From NCBI GenBank assembly GCA_013397795.1, contig VZTJ01001437.1:219452-283451 (forward strand): a DNA stretch of 64,000 nt, in the 5' to 3' direction. Numbering within the stretch: the stretch's first letter is position 1; each line of letters starts with the position of its first letter. Shown here piece by piece: positions 60,501 through 64,000 of the stretch. The stretch comes from Orthonyx spaldingii. Taxonomy: Eukaryota; Chordata; Aves; Passeriformes; Orthonychidae. The position numbers and the translations under genes are program-made. Under the pieces are notes generated by a model, which saw only the letters and a program-made list of their open reading frames with translations, made no database searches and was not told the DNA's origin.

Positions 60501-62985
60501 TTTTGTGTGCTCTTGCATGCTTGTCCAAAACACTGGAGTTTTAGGGCTGCCAAAGCATAAGAATGACAAAAAGCATTTCATTGCTTACAGAAAATCTGTT
60601 TTTAGAATTTGATCTCTAAAGATGCACATTCTTCGTGGCACAGTAGCTCTTTGAGCCTGGATGTGTTCTGGCTGTGTCAGGGTGGGTGAATTAGAAATCC
60701 TGTATTGGCCAGGTTGTTACAAGTCATTTGCTCTACAGAGAAGGCAGTGTCATTCCCATTTGCTTTGCACCTCTTCCCATATTCAGGAGTTGCATGTAAT
60801 AAAGTTTTTGCCTTTCCCTTCAGAGTTTTTAGAAGAGGAAACACATACTCTTCCACAAATGCTCCTGCACCCATGCTGTGAAAAAATGATTACTCAGGTT
60901 GAAGCATTTTAGAAGTGTTAGGCTTTTGCTACTGTTTTTAATGCTTTACCTATTTAAACACCAGTTTAAATATTTTATTGTAGGAATATATATAAGAACA
61001 ATTTTGGCCTTTGGATTTCATCTAGAATGCCTCAGGCACTAGTGGTTGCTGCAAACTTAAGAGTAAAAAAAAAAGATCTGTAATCATTATAGATTCATGA
61101 TGAATGTCTGCATTTCTAATTCATGCTTTCTCTGAGCCCAAAATCTTCATTAAGGAGGGAAATATGTAGACTGAGTTTGAGGTTGGGAATGAGTCTGTTC
61201 AGAGTACATTGCACAAACTGTCAGCAGCATAGCCCTGGAAGAGATTTCCTCAGACACTGGGTCCAGTTACCTGCCTTCCCAGGCAGTGAGGTTATATAAT
61301 CTCTTCTGTAAAATTCTAGATGTTTATATTAAATTTCGTTAGTGTTTTGGCCCCAGTAATCTGATTTGAAGTGTCTTCTGTAATGATCAGTTCTCTGATC
61401 ATTAGAAACCTAATCCTCTAATTTACAGACTGTTTATTGGTGGCCAGTTTATACTTGTTAGTTCCTGTGCCAACAGTGTCCTCTCTCAAGTAGGTTGTGG
61501 CCCTTTCCTAGTACTTGCTCCTTGGTGTTTTTATAGCCTTCACTTTTTTTTTCCCCTGAACTGTATGCTCTCCATTCTTCAGATCATTTTAGTAACCTTC
61601 TTTGCATTTGTATCACTTTAAGATCACTTGTCTTGATTGATGTAACCACAATTGTAGACAAGTATTCCAGAAGAGAGTTTGTGATACTGTTTAAAATTGT
61701 TGCATTTTCAACTCATTTTTCTGCCTATTTCCATTCCTACAAATATTTCTTCAAAGTTTCTATTTAAGTCTTACATGGTGTTGACAAAAGAGTGCCTGTT
61801 CTGTAGTTGCCCTAATAGTTTCTTTTGCCTTTTCAATTTGAAATATTAGTCACTAATACTTAACTGCAATTAAATTAATACATTTGGAAGGTTTTATTTG
61901 CTTTGTAAAGGAAGTTCCATTTCATCAGTTACTCTGTAATTCAGGAATGGCATGGGAACTTCCTCAACTTTCATTAAGGAAAGTTCTCTTTCTGCAGAAT
62001 ATAGGGATGGAAATAACAATCACCTTTGTCTATCATATACCCTTCTGGGTAATGTTACTATTTTTACTTAAAAGCTTGGGTAAAGGGTCTTCAAGCCATA
62101 TCTGCATTTTCTTTGATTCCTAACCAGGCCTTGTTGTAAAATGCCCTATTTGGCTTTCATATTTTCTTGCTTTGATAGATGGAGAAGGTTCATATTTAAC
62201 CTGGGGTCCCAATTAAAAAAAAAAAGTGGTAATTGGCAGTTTAGTTAAAAAATGCTTGTATTTGTGCTTGTGTGAAATAGACCCCTCTATTTGACTAACT
62301 GTACAAAAACTGTAATGTCAGTTTTGATGGGTTGCAAGGTGTTGGAATGCAGATCGTAGGGCAACTGCACAGCTGTCAAAAGGTCAGAGATGTGTAGCTG
62401 AGGTATTTGTAGTTTGATAATTGATCACCTTCTAGTGATGCCATATTACAGACTGGGATGCTTGTTTTGTTTTCCAGGTACTTGCCTCCAGAGTGTTTTG
62501 TAGTTGGCAAGGAGCCACCAAAGATTTCTAATAAGGTTGACGTGTGGTCAGTTGGAGTAATCTTTTTCCAATGCCTTTATGGTAGAAAGGTAAGAAAAAC
62601 ATTTGAAAATGTAAAGAGTTTTAGTGTAGGTGCCTGTTCTTAGTAGACAGTGAGTTACATTTGTGAAGACATGAATCTACATGGAAAATTACTTGTGTTA
62701 CTTTCTGATGGTGTACACTGAATTTGCAAAAAATTAGAAAATCATGCTTATAACTTTTTTATTTGCAGAGTGGTTGGCAGTTTGTATTAACTGCAACAAC
62801 TTACTGTAGCATAAATATTTATGAAATCAAAGTAGTTGGATAAATCTCCTGAAAAAAATCATGTGCTTATTTTGCAGCCATTTGGCCACAATCAATCACA
62901 GCAAGATATCTTACAAGAAAATACAATACTAAAAGCCACAGAAGTTCAATTCCCTGTCAAACCTGTTGTAAGCAATGAAGCCAAG
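321..62985 (+). CDS. TLK1: Tousled-like kinase 1, exons 1-20 of an incomplete gene (last exon outside window)
   Basis: TLK1 is a nuclear Ser/Thr kinase, most active in S phase, that phosphorylates the histone chaperones ASF1A/B and supports replication-coupled chromatin assembly and checkpoint signalling (family knowledge). Twenty exons join into 670 codons with every phase matching. Visible parts: serine-rich N-terminus (residues about 14-75), basic NLS RGRKRK (86-91), HKISDYFE motif (109-116), coiled-coil-prone segments (about 190-310 and 355-406), and a kinase domain from about 418. Key residues: glycine loop GRGGFSEVY (425-433), ATP-binding lysine K447, helix-C glutamate E470, catalytic D548 in IHYDLKPGN, metal-binding DFG (569-571), PPE (600-602) and DVWSVG (618-623). 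The HYD in place of HRD is typical of Tousled-like kinases. The frame is still open at residue 670; roughly 60 C-terminal residues of the known vertebrate protein, with subdomain XI and the regulatory tail, are missing because the window ends. Confidence 0.96.
3039..3622 (-). repeat. CR1 LINE fragment (3' end region, antisense)
   Basis: On the + strand this starts with the reverse complement of the CR1 3' end (GGGTTGGAAGGGACTGTAAA, then GGTCATTTAGTTCCAACCCC). It continues through the usual landmarks: CTTGAACACTTCCAGGGATG near 3172, TTGTCCCTTGTCCTGTCCC near 3312, CAGGCTGAACAGCCCCAACT near 3429, and GAGCTGAACACTGCTCTTCA near 3555. It is about 580 bases long and fairly well conserved. It is 5'-truncated as most CR1 copies are. 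It carries no intact ORF. The element is on the opposite strand to TLK1. Confidence 0.93.
5865..6660. repeat. AT-rich stretch with repeated ATTTAAATC / TTAATC motifs
   Basis: Between 5870 and 5950 there are several near-palindromic ATTTAAATC and AATTTTAATC words (for example CGATTTAAATCAGTGAGCAG). Related words recur near 6203 (CATTTAAATCAGATG) and 6590. This looks like a decayed old interspersed repeat, but I cannot assign a family. Plain AT-rich sequence is the alternative. Confidence 0.3.
9640..10120. other. GC-richer patch inside intron 1, nature unknown
   Basis: About 480 bases here are markedly richer in G and C than the surrounding intron. They hold a 150-codon stretch open on the + strand that begins at a TTG, not an ATG, and an opposing 108-codon ORF. 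The translated sequence resembles no protein I know, and it is not the human TLK1 long-isoform N-terminus. There are few CpGs, so it does not look like a second CpG-island promoter. It may be an old repeat or unique sequence. Confidence 0.3.
15873..16400 (-). repeat. CR1 LINE fragment (3' end region, antisense)
   Basis: The + strand begins ATAGAATTATCAAGGTTGGA, GAGACCTTCAAGATCATCCG, GTCCAACC, which is the reverse complement of a CR1 3' end of a subfamily different from the copy at 3039. It continues with CCTCCAGGGCTGGTGAATCC near 15995, TTCCAGTGCCTGACCACC near 16034, and GAACTGAACACAGTATTCAG near 16346. It is about 530 bases, 5'-truncated and without a coding frame. Its right boundary is uncertain by some tens of bases. 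Confidence 0.93.
23167..23197. repeat. (CATA)n microsatellite
   Basis: About eight uninterrupted copies of the tetranucleotide TACA/CATA are present, preceded by shorter scattered copies from about 23149. It is intronic and probably length-variable between individuals. Confidence 0.9.
25161..25279 (+). CDS. TLK1: TLK1 exon 2 (residues 12-51)
   Basis: The acceptor is a T-run plus AG at 25159-25160; the donor is AAA then GTAAGT. The exon encodes GAMDELHSLDPRRQELLEAR and then FTGVVSGSTGSTGSCSVGAK. The ATG at 25166 (residue 14) is the start used in the shorter known TLK1 isoforms. The SGSTGSTGSCSVGAK run separates TLK1 from TLK2. Confidence 0.96.
25280..28741. other. TLK1: TLK1 intron 2
   Basis: AT-rich intron of 3.46 kb with GT-AG ends. 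The stretch at about 26820-27200 looks like a very old CR1-type LINE remnant (listed separately). Nothing else is recognised. Confidence 0.85.
26820..27200 (-). repeat. Probable ancient CR1/L3-type LINE remnant
   Basis: Near 27076-27160 the order of words GTGTGGTTTTCTTA, ATCAAATGCTTTGATGAA and AGAAGATACTATTACC follows the reverse complement of the reverse-transcriptase region of old CR1/L3 elements as I remember it (GTGTGGTACCTTATCAAATG, CTTT and so on). It is strongly diverged and the boundaries are rough. Confidence 0.35.
28742..28813 (+). CDS. TLK1: TLK1 exon 3 (residues 52-75)
   Basis: 72 bases, phase 0 at both ends (TGGTAG acceptor, GAG then GTAAGT donor). Encodes ASTNNESSNHSFGSLGSLSD then KESE, a serine-rich segment conserved in vertebrate TLK1. 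Because it is a multiple of three, skipping it would keep the frame. Confidence 0.96.
28814..33170. other. TLK1: TLK1 intron 3
   Basis: 4.36 kb of AT-rich intron, GT-AG. I see no gene and no recognisable repeat in it; short open frames are scattered and unconvincing. Confidence 0.8.
33171..33246 (+). CDS. TLK1: TLK1 exon 4 (residues 76-101), nuclear localisation signal
   Basis: Acceptor TTCTTTGTAG, donor CAAG then GTACAC. Encodes TPEKKQSEPSRGRKRKADTQ then SESSQ and the first base of a glycine codon. The basic cluster RGRKRK (residues 86-91) is the likely nuclear localisation signal. Confidence 0.96.
33247..35762. other. TLK1: TLK1 intron 4
   Basis: 2.5 kb of AT-rich intron, GT-AG. No gene or assignable repeat seen. 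Confidence 0.8.
35763..35809 (+). CDS. TLK1: TLK1 exon 5 (residues 101-116), HKISDYFE motif
   Basis: A small 47-base exon (TTATTGCAG acceptor, GAG then GTAAGA donor). Encodes GKNIGGRGHKISDYFE. The GHKISDYFE block is also present in TLK2 as I recall it, which suggests a short binding motif. Confidence 0.95.
35810..36170. other. TLK1: TLK1 intron 5
   Basis: 361-base intron, GTAAGA to CTCCACAG. It holds a T-run near 35870; nothing else is recognised. Confidence 0.9.
36171..36257 (+). CDS. TLK1: TLK1 exon 6 (residues 117-145)
   Basis: 87 bases, phase 0 at both ends. Encodes YQGGNGSSPVRGVPPAIRSP then QNSHSAPSS, a Pro/Ser-rich disordered segment with SP sites. It carries a local cluster of CpG (near TCGAGTCCGGTGCGAGGCGT), unusual against the CpG-poor introns around it. 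Confidence 0.96.
36258..37335. other. TLK1: TLK1 intron 6
   Basis: 1.08 kb intron, GTAAGT to CTTTCAG. Nothing recognised. Confidence 0.85.
37336..37425 (+). CDS. TLK1: TLK1 exon 7 (residues 146-175)
   Basis: 90 bases, phase 0 at both ends. Encodes VRQNSPSPTSLAFGDHPLTQ then PKQLSIKITQ. It continues the Ser/Pro-rich region; SPSP sites are candidate phosphorylation sites (inference). Confidence 0.96.
37426..38257. other. TLK1: TLK1 intron 7
   Basis: 0.83 kb intron, GTAACT to TTTTTAG. Nothing recognised. Confidence 0.85.
38258..38350 (+). CDS. TLK1: TLK1 exon 8 (residues 176-206), start of coiled-coil region
   Basis: 93 bases, phase 0. Encodes TDLTMLKLAALESNKNQDLE then KKEGRIDDLLR. Charged, leucine-rich heptad-like sequence opens the coiled-coil region, which in the family mediates dimerisation. 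Confidence 0.96.
38351..39563. other. TLK1: TLK1 intron 8
   Basis: 1.2 kb AT-rich intron, GTAAGT to TTATTAG. Nothing recognised. Confidence 0.85.
39564..39674 (+). CDS. TLK1: TLK1 exon 9 (residues 207-243), coiled coil
   Basis: 111 bases, phase 0. Encodes ANCDLRRQIDEQQKLLEKYK then ERLNKCISMSKKLLIEK. It is a strongly helical coiled coil, nearly invariant in vertebrate TLK proteins. Confidence 0.97.
39675..41375. other. TLK1: TLK1 intron 9
   Basis: 1.7 kb intron, GTAAGT to TTCTTAG. A short (GT)n run near 40662; nothing else recognised. Confidence 0.85.
41376..41512 (+). CDS. TLK1: TLK1 exon 10 (residues 244-289)
   Basis: 137 bases, ending two bases into a lysine codon (GTGAA then GTTAGT). 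Encodes STQEKLASREKSMQDRLRLG then [20 protein letters not shown] and FQNLV. The [20 protein letters not shown] block is a hallmark of the family. The donor GTTAGT is less common than GTAAGT but the join to exon 11 is exact. Confidence 0.96.
41513..42945. other. TLK1: TLK1 intron 10, with poly-T / duplicated segment
   Basis: 1.4 kb intron, GTTAGT to TTTACAG. It contains the poly-T, single-N and duplicated block listed separately, followed by an A/C-rich low-complexity run to about 42740. No gene seen. Confidence 0.85.
42482..42650. repeat. Two poly-T tracts with a 42-bp direct duplication around a single N
   Basis: A 42-base T run (42482-42523) is followed by a 42-base segment beginning GCAGAAGTCATGCATAACAC at 42527-42568. 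Then come one N (42569), a second T run (42570-42590), ATTATTATT, and an identical copy of the 42-base segment at 42608-42649. The two copies are offset by exactly 81 bases. Two ends of reads or contigs joined across a homopolymer, with the overlap left uncollapsed, would give this picture. Confidence 0.9.
42946..43134 (+). CDS. TLK1: TLK1 exon 11 (residues 289-352)
   Basis: 189 bases. Completes the split lysine and encodes QQEWVNQQREDIERQRKLLA, then KRKPPTTNNSQAPSANSEPK, QRKNKAVNGAENDPFVRPNL and PQ, ending inside a leucine codon. The first part is coiled coil; the second is a basic, disordered linker. The NDPFVRPNLPQ segment is specific to TLK1. Confidence 0.97.
43135..50325. other. TLK1: TLK1 intron 11 (7.2 kb)
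   Basis: The second longest complete intron in the window, GTAAGT to TTTTTCAG. It holds a short CR1 3' end at 47280-47390 and an A-run at 46776-46788. ORFs on both strands around 46150-47420 show no recognisable protein. Otherwise AT-rich and featureless. Confidence 0.8.
47280..47390 (+). repeat. CR1 LINE 3' end (short, sense)
   Basis: CTCCCTGAGCAACCTGATCT, GGTGGCATCCCTGCCCATGC and TTGGAACTGGATGATCTTCC lead to CCAACCCAGACATTGTGTGA and TTCTGGAATTCTG. This is the typical avian CR1 3' terminus with its ATTCTG-type tail repeats. It is in the same orientation as TLK1 and only about 110 bases; the left boundary could extend to about 47210. Confidence 0.85.
50326..50392 (+). CDS. TLK1: TLK1 exon 12 (residues 352-374)
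   Basis: 67 bases between TTTTTCAG and GTATGT. Encodes [20 protein letters not shown] then KK. It is the start of the second helical segment and is conserved between TLK1 and TLK2. Confidence 0.96.
50393..54013. other. TLK1: TLK1 intron 12
   Basis: 3.6 kb AT-rich intron, GTATGT to TTTGCAG. A pyrimidine-rich stretch lies at about 51770-52000, and AACCACATTTTGAGAACCAC at about 52143 resembles a fragment of an old amniote repeat, too short to name. No gene seen. Confidence 0.8.
54014..54111 (+). CDS. TLK1: TLK1 exon 13 (residues 375-407)
   Basis: 98 bases. Encodes [20 protein letters not shown] then RELKRINNEDNS and two bases of a glutamine codon. This Glu/Arg-rich helix runs directly into the kinase domain. 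Confidence 0.97.
54112..57208. other. TLK1: TLK1 intron 13
   Basis: 3.1 kb intron, GTAAGA to TTTCAAG. An AT-dinucleotide-rich patch lies at about 55278-55325. No gene or assignable transposon seen. Confidence 0.8.
57209..57290 (+). CDS. TLK1: TLK1 exon 14 (residues 407-434), glycine-rich loop
   Basis: 82 bases. Encodes FKDHPTLNERYLLLHLLGRG then GFSEVYK. Kinase subdomain I is complete: LGRGGFSEVY (residues 424-433) with the GxGxxxxV pattern. Confidence 0.97.
57549..57640 (+). CDS. TLK1: TLK1 exon 15 (residues 435-465), ATP-binding lysine
   Basis: 92 bases, acceptor TTTTTTAG, donor CACAA then GTAAAT. Encodes AFDLYEQRYAAVKIHQLNKS then WRDEKKENYH. K447 in AAVKIH is the subdomain II lysine. Confidence 0.97.
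57727..57816 (+). CDS. TLK1: TLK1 exon 16 (residues 465-495), helix C
   Basis: 90 bases after an intron of only 86 bases (57641-57726). Encodes [20 protein letters not shown] then LYDYFSLDTD. E470 lies ten residues before the proline of DHP, as expected for the helix-C glutamate. Confidence 0.97.
57817..58431. other. TLK1: TLK1 intron 16
   Basis: 615-base intron, GTAAGT to CTACCCTAG. Nothing recognised. Confidence 0.85.
58432..58601 (+). CDS. TLK1: TLK1 exon 17 (residues 495-552), hinge and catalytic loop
   Basis: 170 bases. Encodes the hinge [20 protein letters not shown], the helix segment KLMSEKEARSIVMQIVNALR, and YLNEIKPPIIHYDLKP. D548 is the catalytic base. The usual HRD is HYD here, a family feature, so no arginine precedes the aspartate. 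Confidence 0.97.
58602..59889. other. TLK1: TLK1 intron 17, carrying a tRNA-derived SINE
   Basis: 1.3 kb intron, GTAAGT to CTGAATAG. It contains the tRNA-Ile-derived element at 59653-59767. No other feature recognised. Confidence 0.85.
59653..59767 (+). mobile_element. tRNA-Ile(AAT)-derived SINE with CR1-like tail
   Basis: ATCTCAGTTGGTTCAATCAT, AGTGCTAATAACCCACCAAG and GTCGTGGGTTCAGT follow eukaryotic tRNA-Ile(AAT) through the D arm, the anticodon loop (CTAATAA, anticodon AAT), the variable loop and the T arm. The A box is nearly intact, while the B box (GGTTCAGTTGT) has decayed, so it should not be a working tRNA gene. Directly after the tRNA part, GGGTCCCTTTTAACCCAGAC, TATTTTATTATTCTGAA and TTTTTGATTCTGT resemble a CR1 3' end. 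A tRNA head joined to a LINE tail is SINE architecture. I recall a tRNA-Ile/CR1 SINE (TguSINE1 type) from passerines. A plain tRNA pseudogene is the alternative. It lies in sense orientation 122 bases before exon 18. Confidence 0.75.
59890..60025 (+). CDS. TLK1: TLK1 exon 18 (residues 552-597), DFG and activation segment
   Basis: 136 bases. Encodes NILLVDGTACGEIKITDFGL, then SKIMDDDSYGVDGMDLTSQG and AGTY. DFG is at residues 569-571, and the activation segment SKIMDDDSYGVDGMDLTSQG is as in other TLK1 proteins. Confidence 0.97.
60026..62477. other. TLK1: TLK1 intron 18
   Basis: 2.45 kb intron, GTAAGG to TTTTCCAG. It holds a short GT/TATT simple repeat near 60220-60270 and an old CR1-like remnant at about 61240-61700. 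No gene seen. Confidence 0.8.
61240..61700 (-). repeat. Probable ancient CR1-type LINE remnant
   Basis: The + strand keeps the CR1 antisense word order seen in the well-preserved copy at 3039: TTCTTCAGATCATTTTAGTA near 61575, ACCTTCTTTGC, then GATTGATGTAACCACAATTG near 61636, and ACAAGTATTCCAGAAGAGAG near 61658. It is much more diverged than the other copies, so it is probably an old insertion. Boundaries are rough. Confidence 0.5.
62478..62589 (+). CDS. TLK1: TLK1 exon 19 (residues 597-634)
   Basis: 112 bases. Encodes WYLPPECFVVGKEPPKISNK then VDVWSVGVIFFQCLYGRK. It carries the APE-equivalent PPE (600-602) and the subdomain IX aspartate D618. Confidence 0.97.
62878..62985 (+). CDS. TLK1: TLK1 exon 20 (residues 635-670), last exon visible
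   Basis: 108 bases, phase 0 at both ends (TTTGCAG acceptor, AAG then GTAACT donor), after an intron of 288 bases (62590-62877). Encodes PFGHNQSQQDILQENTILKA then TEVQFPVKPVVSNEAK. In other vertebrates the next residues are the start of subdomain XI (AFIRRCLAYRKEDR); no such sequence occurs in the remaining 1,015 bases. Confidence 0.97.
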
Positions 62986-64000
62986 GTAACTTTTAATATA
63001 ATCTCTGAGTAAAACATTCATTTTAAAGGATTCAGCTGTAAAATGGTTGTTAACACAAGAATGCTGTGGGACATAATAACTAAATATGTAGGGAAGCATA
63101 ACTGAGAACTAATATCCGGATGTTTTCGTTTAAGCAACCATATTCTGGGACTTCTCAAAATCATGTACTTCAAAGCAAAACTATATATATATTCCAGAAA
63201 TTTGCAAGTGGTTTTAAAGTAGGCCACCTCAAAAATTATCTGCTTTGCTTTTTCCCAGAGGACCTTATGTGTCTCATTCAGGCTGTCTCACTAGAAGTTC
63301 TTGTGAAATGCTGCTGCTAAGAGTAACAAGCTCTTTCTGAAAATAGTGAATGTCACTCTCTGCAGCCTTATTGGCTAGAAGAACTATTTGACTACCAGGT
63401 ACCTGAAGGATATGACCACTAATACTCTTCCCCTTGAACGGTCATAGAATGTGTGTATTAACTTAAAGTTGAGTTTAGAAACACGAATTTTTAAGATAAA
63501 GAATCTAGAAGATATTTCAATACTGATTCATGAAATAAAACTGTCAAAATAGTTGATCTGCCACAAAGGTGTCAATGGCAATGCGTCCTGTGTTTAAAAA
63601 TCTTAGTAGTATCAAATTCCTCTACACAGACTGGCTATTCAGAAACAGATTAAGGTGATTTCCCAAATGATTACTGCTGTGAGCATCTGTAACACAAATC
63701 CAATTCTGTGAATGTGGAAGAAAACGTTATATGTTACTTGTTTGTAAAAACTCTCCCAATTTTTGAAAGATATGTTCATGACCAGATGCAATAGACATGC
63801 TCTTTGGAAAAAAAAGCCAGGGTAGTAGAATGCTTATTCAAGTTTCAACAACTAATTAAACATACTTAGATTTGGGACACAAGATGCCAGAAATTTAGGA
63901 ATGTTAAGATTCAGCTTCTAAAGATTAAAAGGAAAGAAAACCTATTTCTAGAGGCAGTAACTTCCCAAGAAAATAAGTCTTTTGGGTACATAAACGGGCT
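62986..64000. other. TLK1: TLK1 intron 20, incomplete
   Basis: Begins GTAACT and runs off the window. It contains a candidate alternative terminal exon (63366-63560, listed separately). No match to the canonical last exon is visible, so the true 3' end of TLK1 is outside. Confidence 0.8.
63366..63560 (+). other. Candidate alternative terminal exon of TLK1 with poly(A) signal
   Basis: TGTCACTCTCTGCAG at 63351-63365 is a good 3' splice site. Joined in phase 0 to exon 20, the sequence reads PYWLEELFDYQVPEGYDH and then TAA at 63420-63422. An AATAAA at 63534-63539 follows 112 bases later, with GT-containing sequence downstream. If used, the product would end before subdomain XI and lack the normal C-terminal tail. 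An 18-codon open stretch can occur by chance, and I do not recognise the peptide, so this is a hypothesis only. Confidence 0.25.

Noticed and set aside
1..64000. CRISPR arrays, operons, prophage or other bacterial-type systems
   Set aside because: The window is vertebrate genomic DNA with one spliced gene; no regularly spaced repeats or compact gene clusters are present.

Overview
This is a vertebrate nuclear window carrying almost all of one gene on the + strand: TLK1, the Tousled-like serine/threonine kinase 1 of the DNA-replication and chromatin-assembly pathway. Twenty coding exons can be joined with GT-AG introns and fully consistent phases into one 670-codon open frame (321 to 62985). 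The first coding exon lies in a CpG island at the left edge. The last coding exon, which holds kinase subdomain XI and the C-terminal tail, is not visible and should lie beyond 64000. TLK1 rather than its paralogue TLK2 is indicated by the residues around SGSTGSTGSCSVGAK, GNGSSPVRG, QQEWVNQQRED and NDPFVRPNLPQLL.

Organism: a bird. The recognisable interspersed repeats are CR1 non-LTR retrotransposons with the avian-type 3' end (3039-3622, 15873-16400, 47280-47390). Introns are small for an amniote kinase gene and no Alu, L1 or other mammalian repeats are seen. A tRNA-Ile(AAT)-derived SINE with a CR1-like tail lies at 59653-59767. This is the architecture I recall for SINEs described from passerines (TguSINE1 type), so a songbird or relative is my best guess. 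That last step is inference.

Layout: 1-440 CpG island, promoter and exon 1; 355-25160 a very long first intron (two CR1 copies, a GC-rich island of unknown nature, AT-rich and microsatellite stretches); 25161-43134 exons 2-11, coding for the serine-rich N-terminus, a nuclear localisation signal, the conserved HKISDYFE motif and the coiled coils; 43135-57208 long introns carrying exons 12 and 13 (end of the coiled-coil region); 57209-62985 seven compact exons (14-20) coding for the kinase domain from the glycine loop to just after subdomain X; 62986-64000 the start of the final intron, which holds a candidate alternative terminal exon.

No second gene, RNA gene, CRISPR array or unknown multi-gene system was found. 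The points worth checking are the coding status of exon 1, an upstream ORF overlapping the start, the candidate alternative 3' exon that would truncate the kinase, the tRNA-Ile SINE, and an 81-bp-offset duplication around a single N between two poly-T tracts that looks like an assembly artefact.
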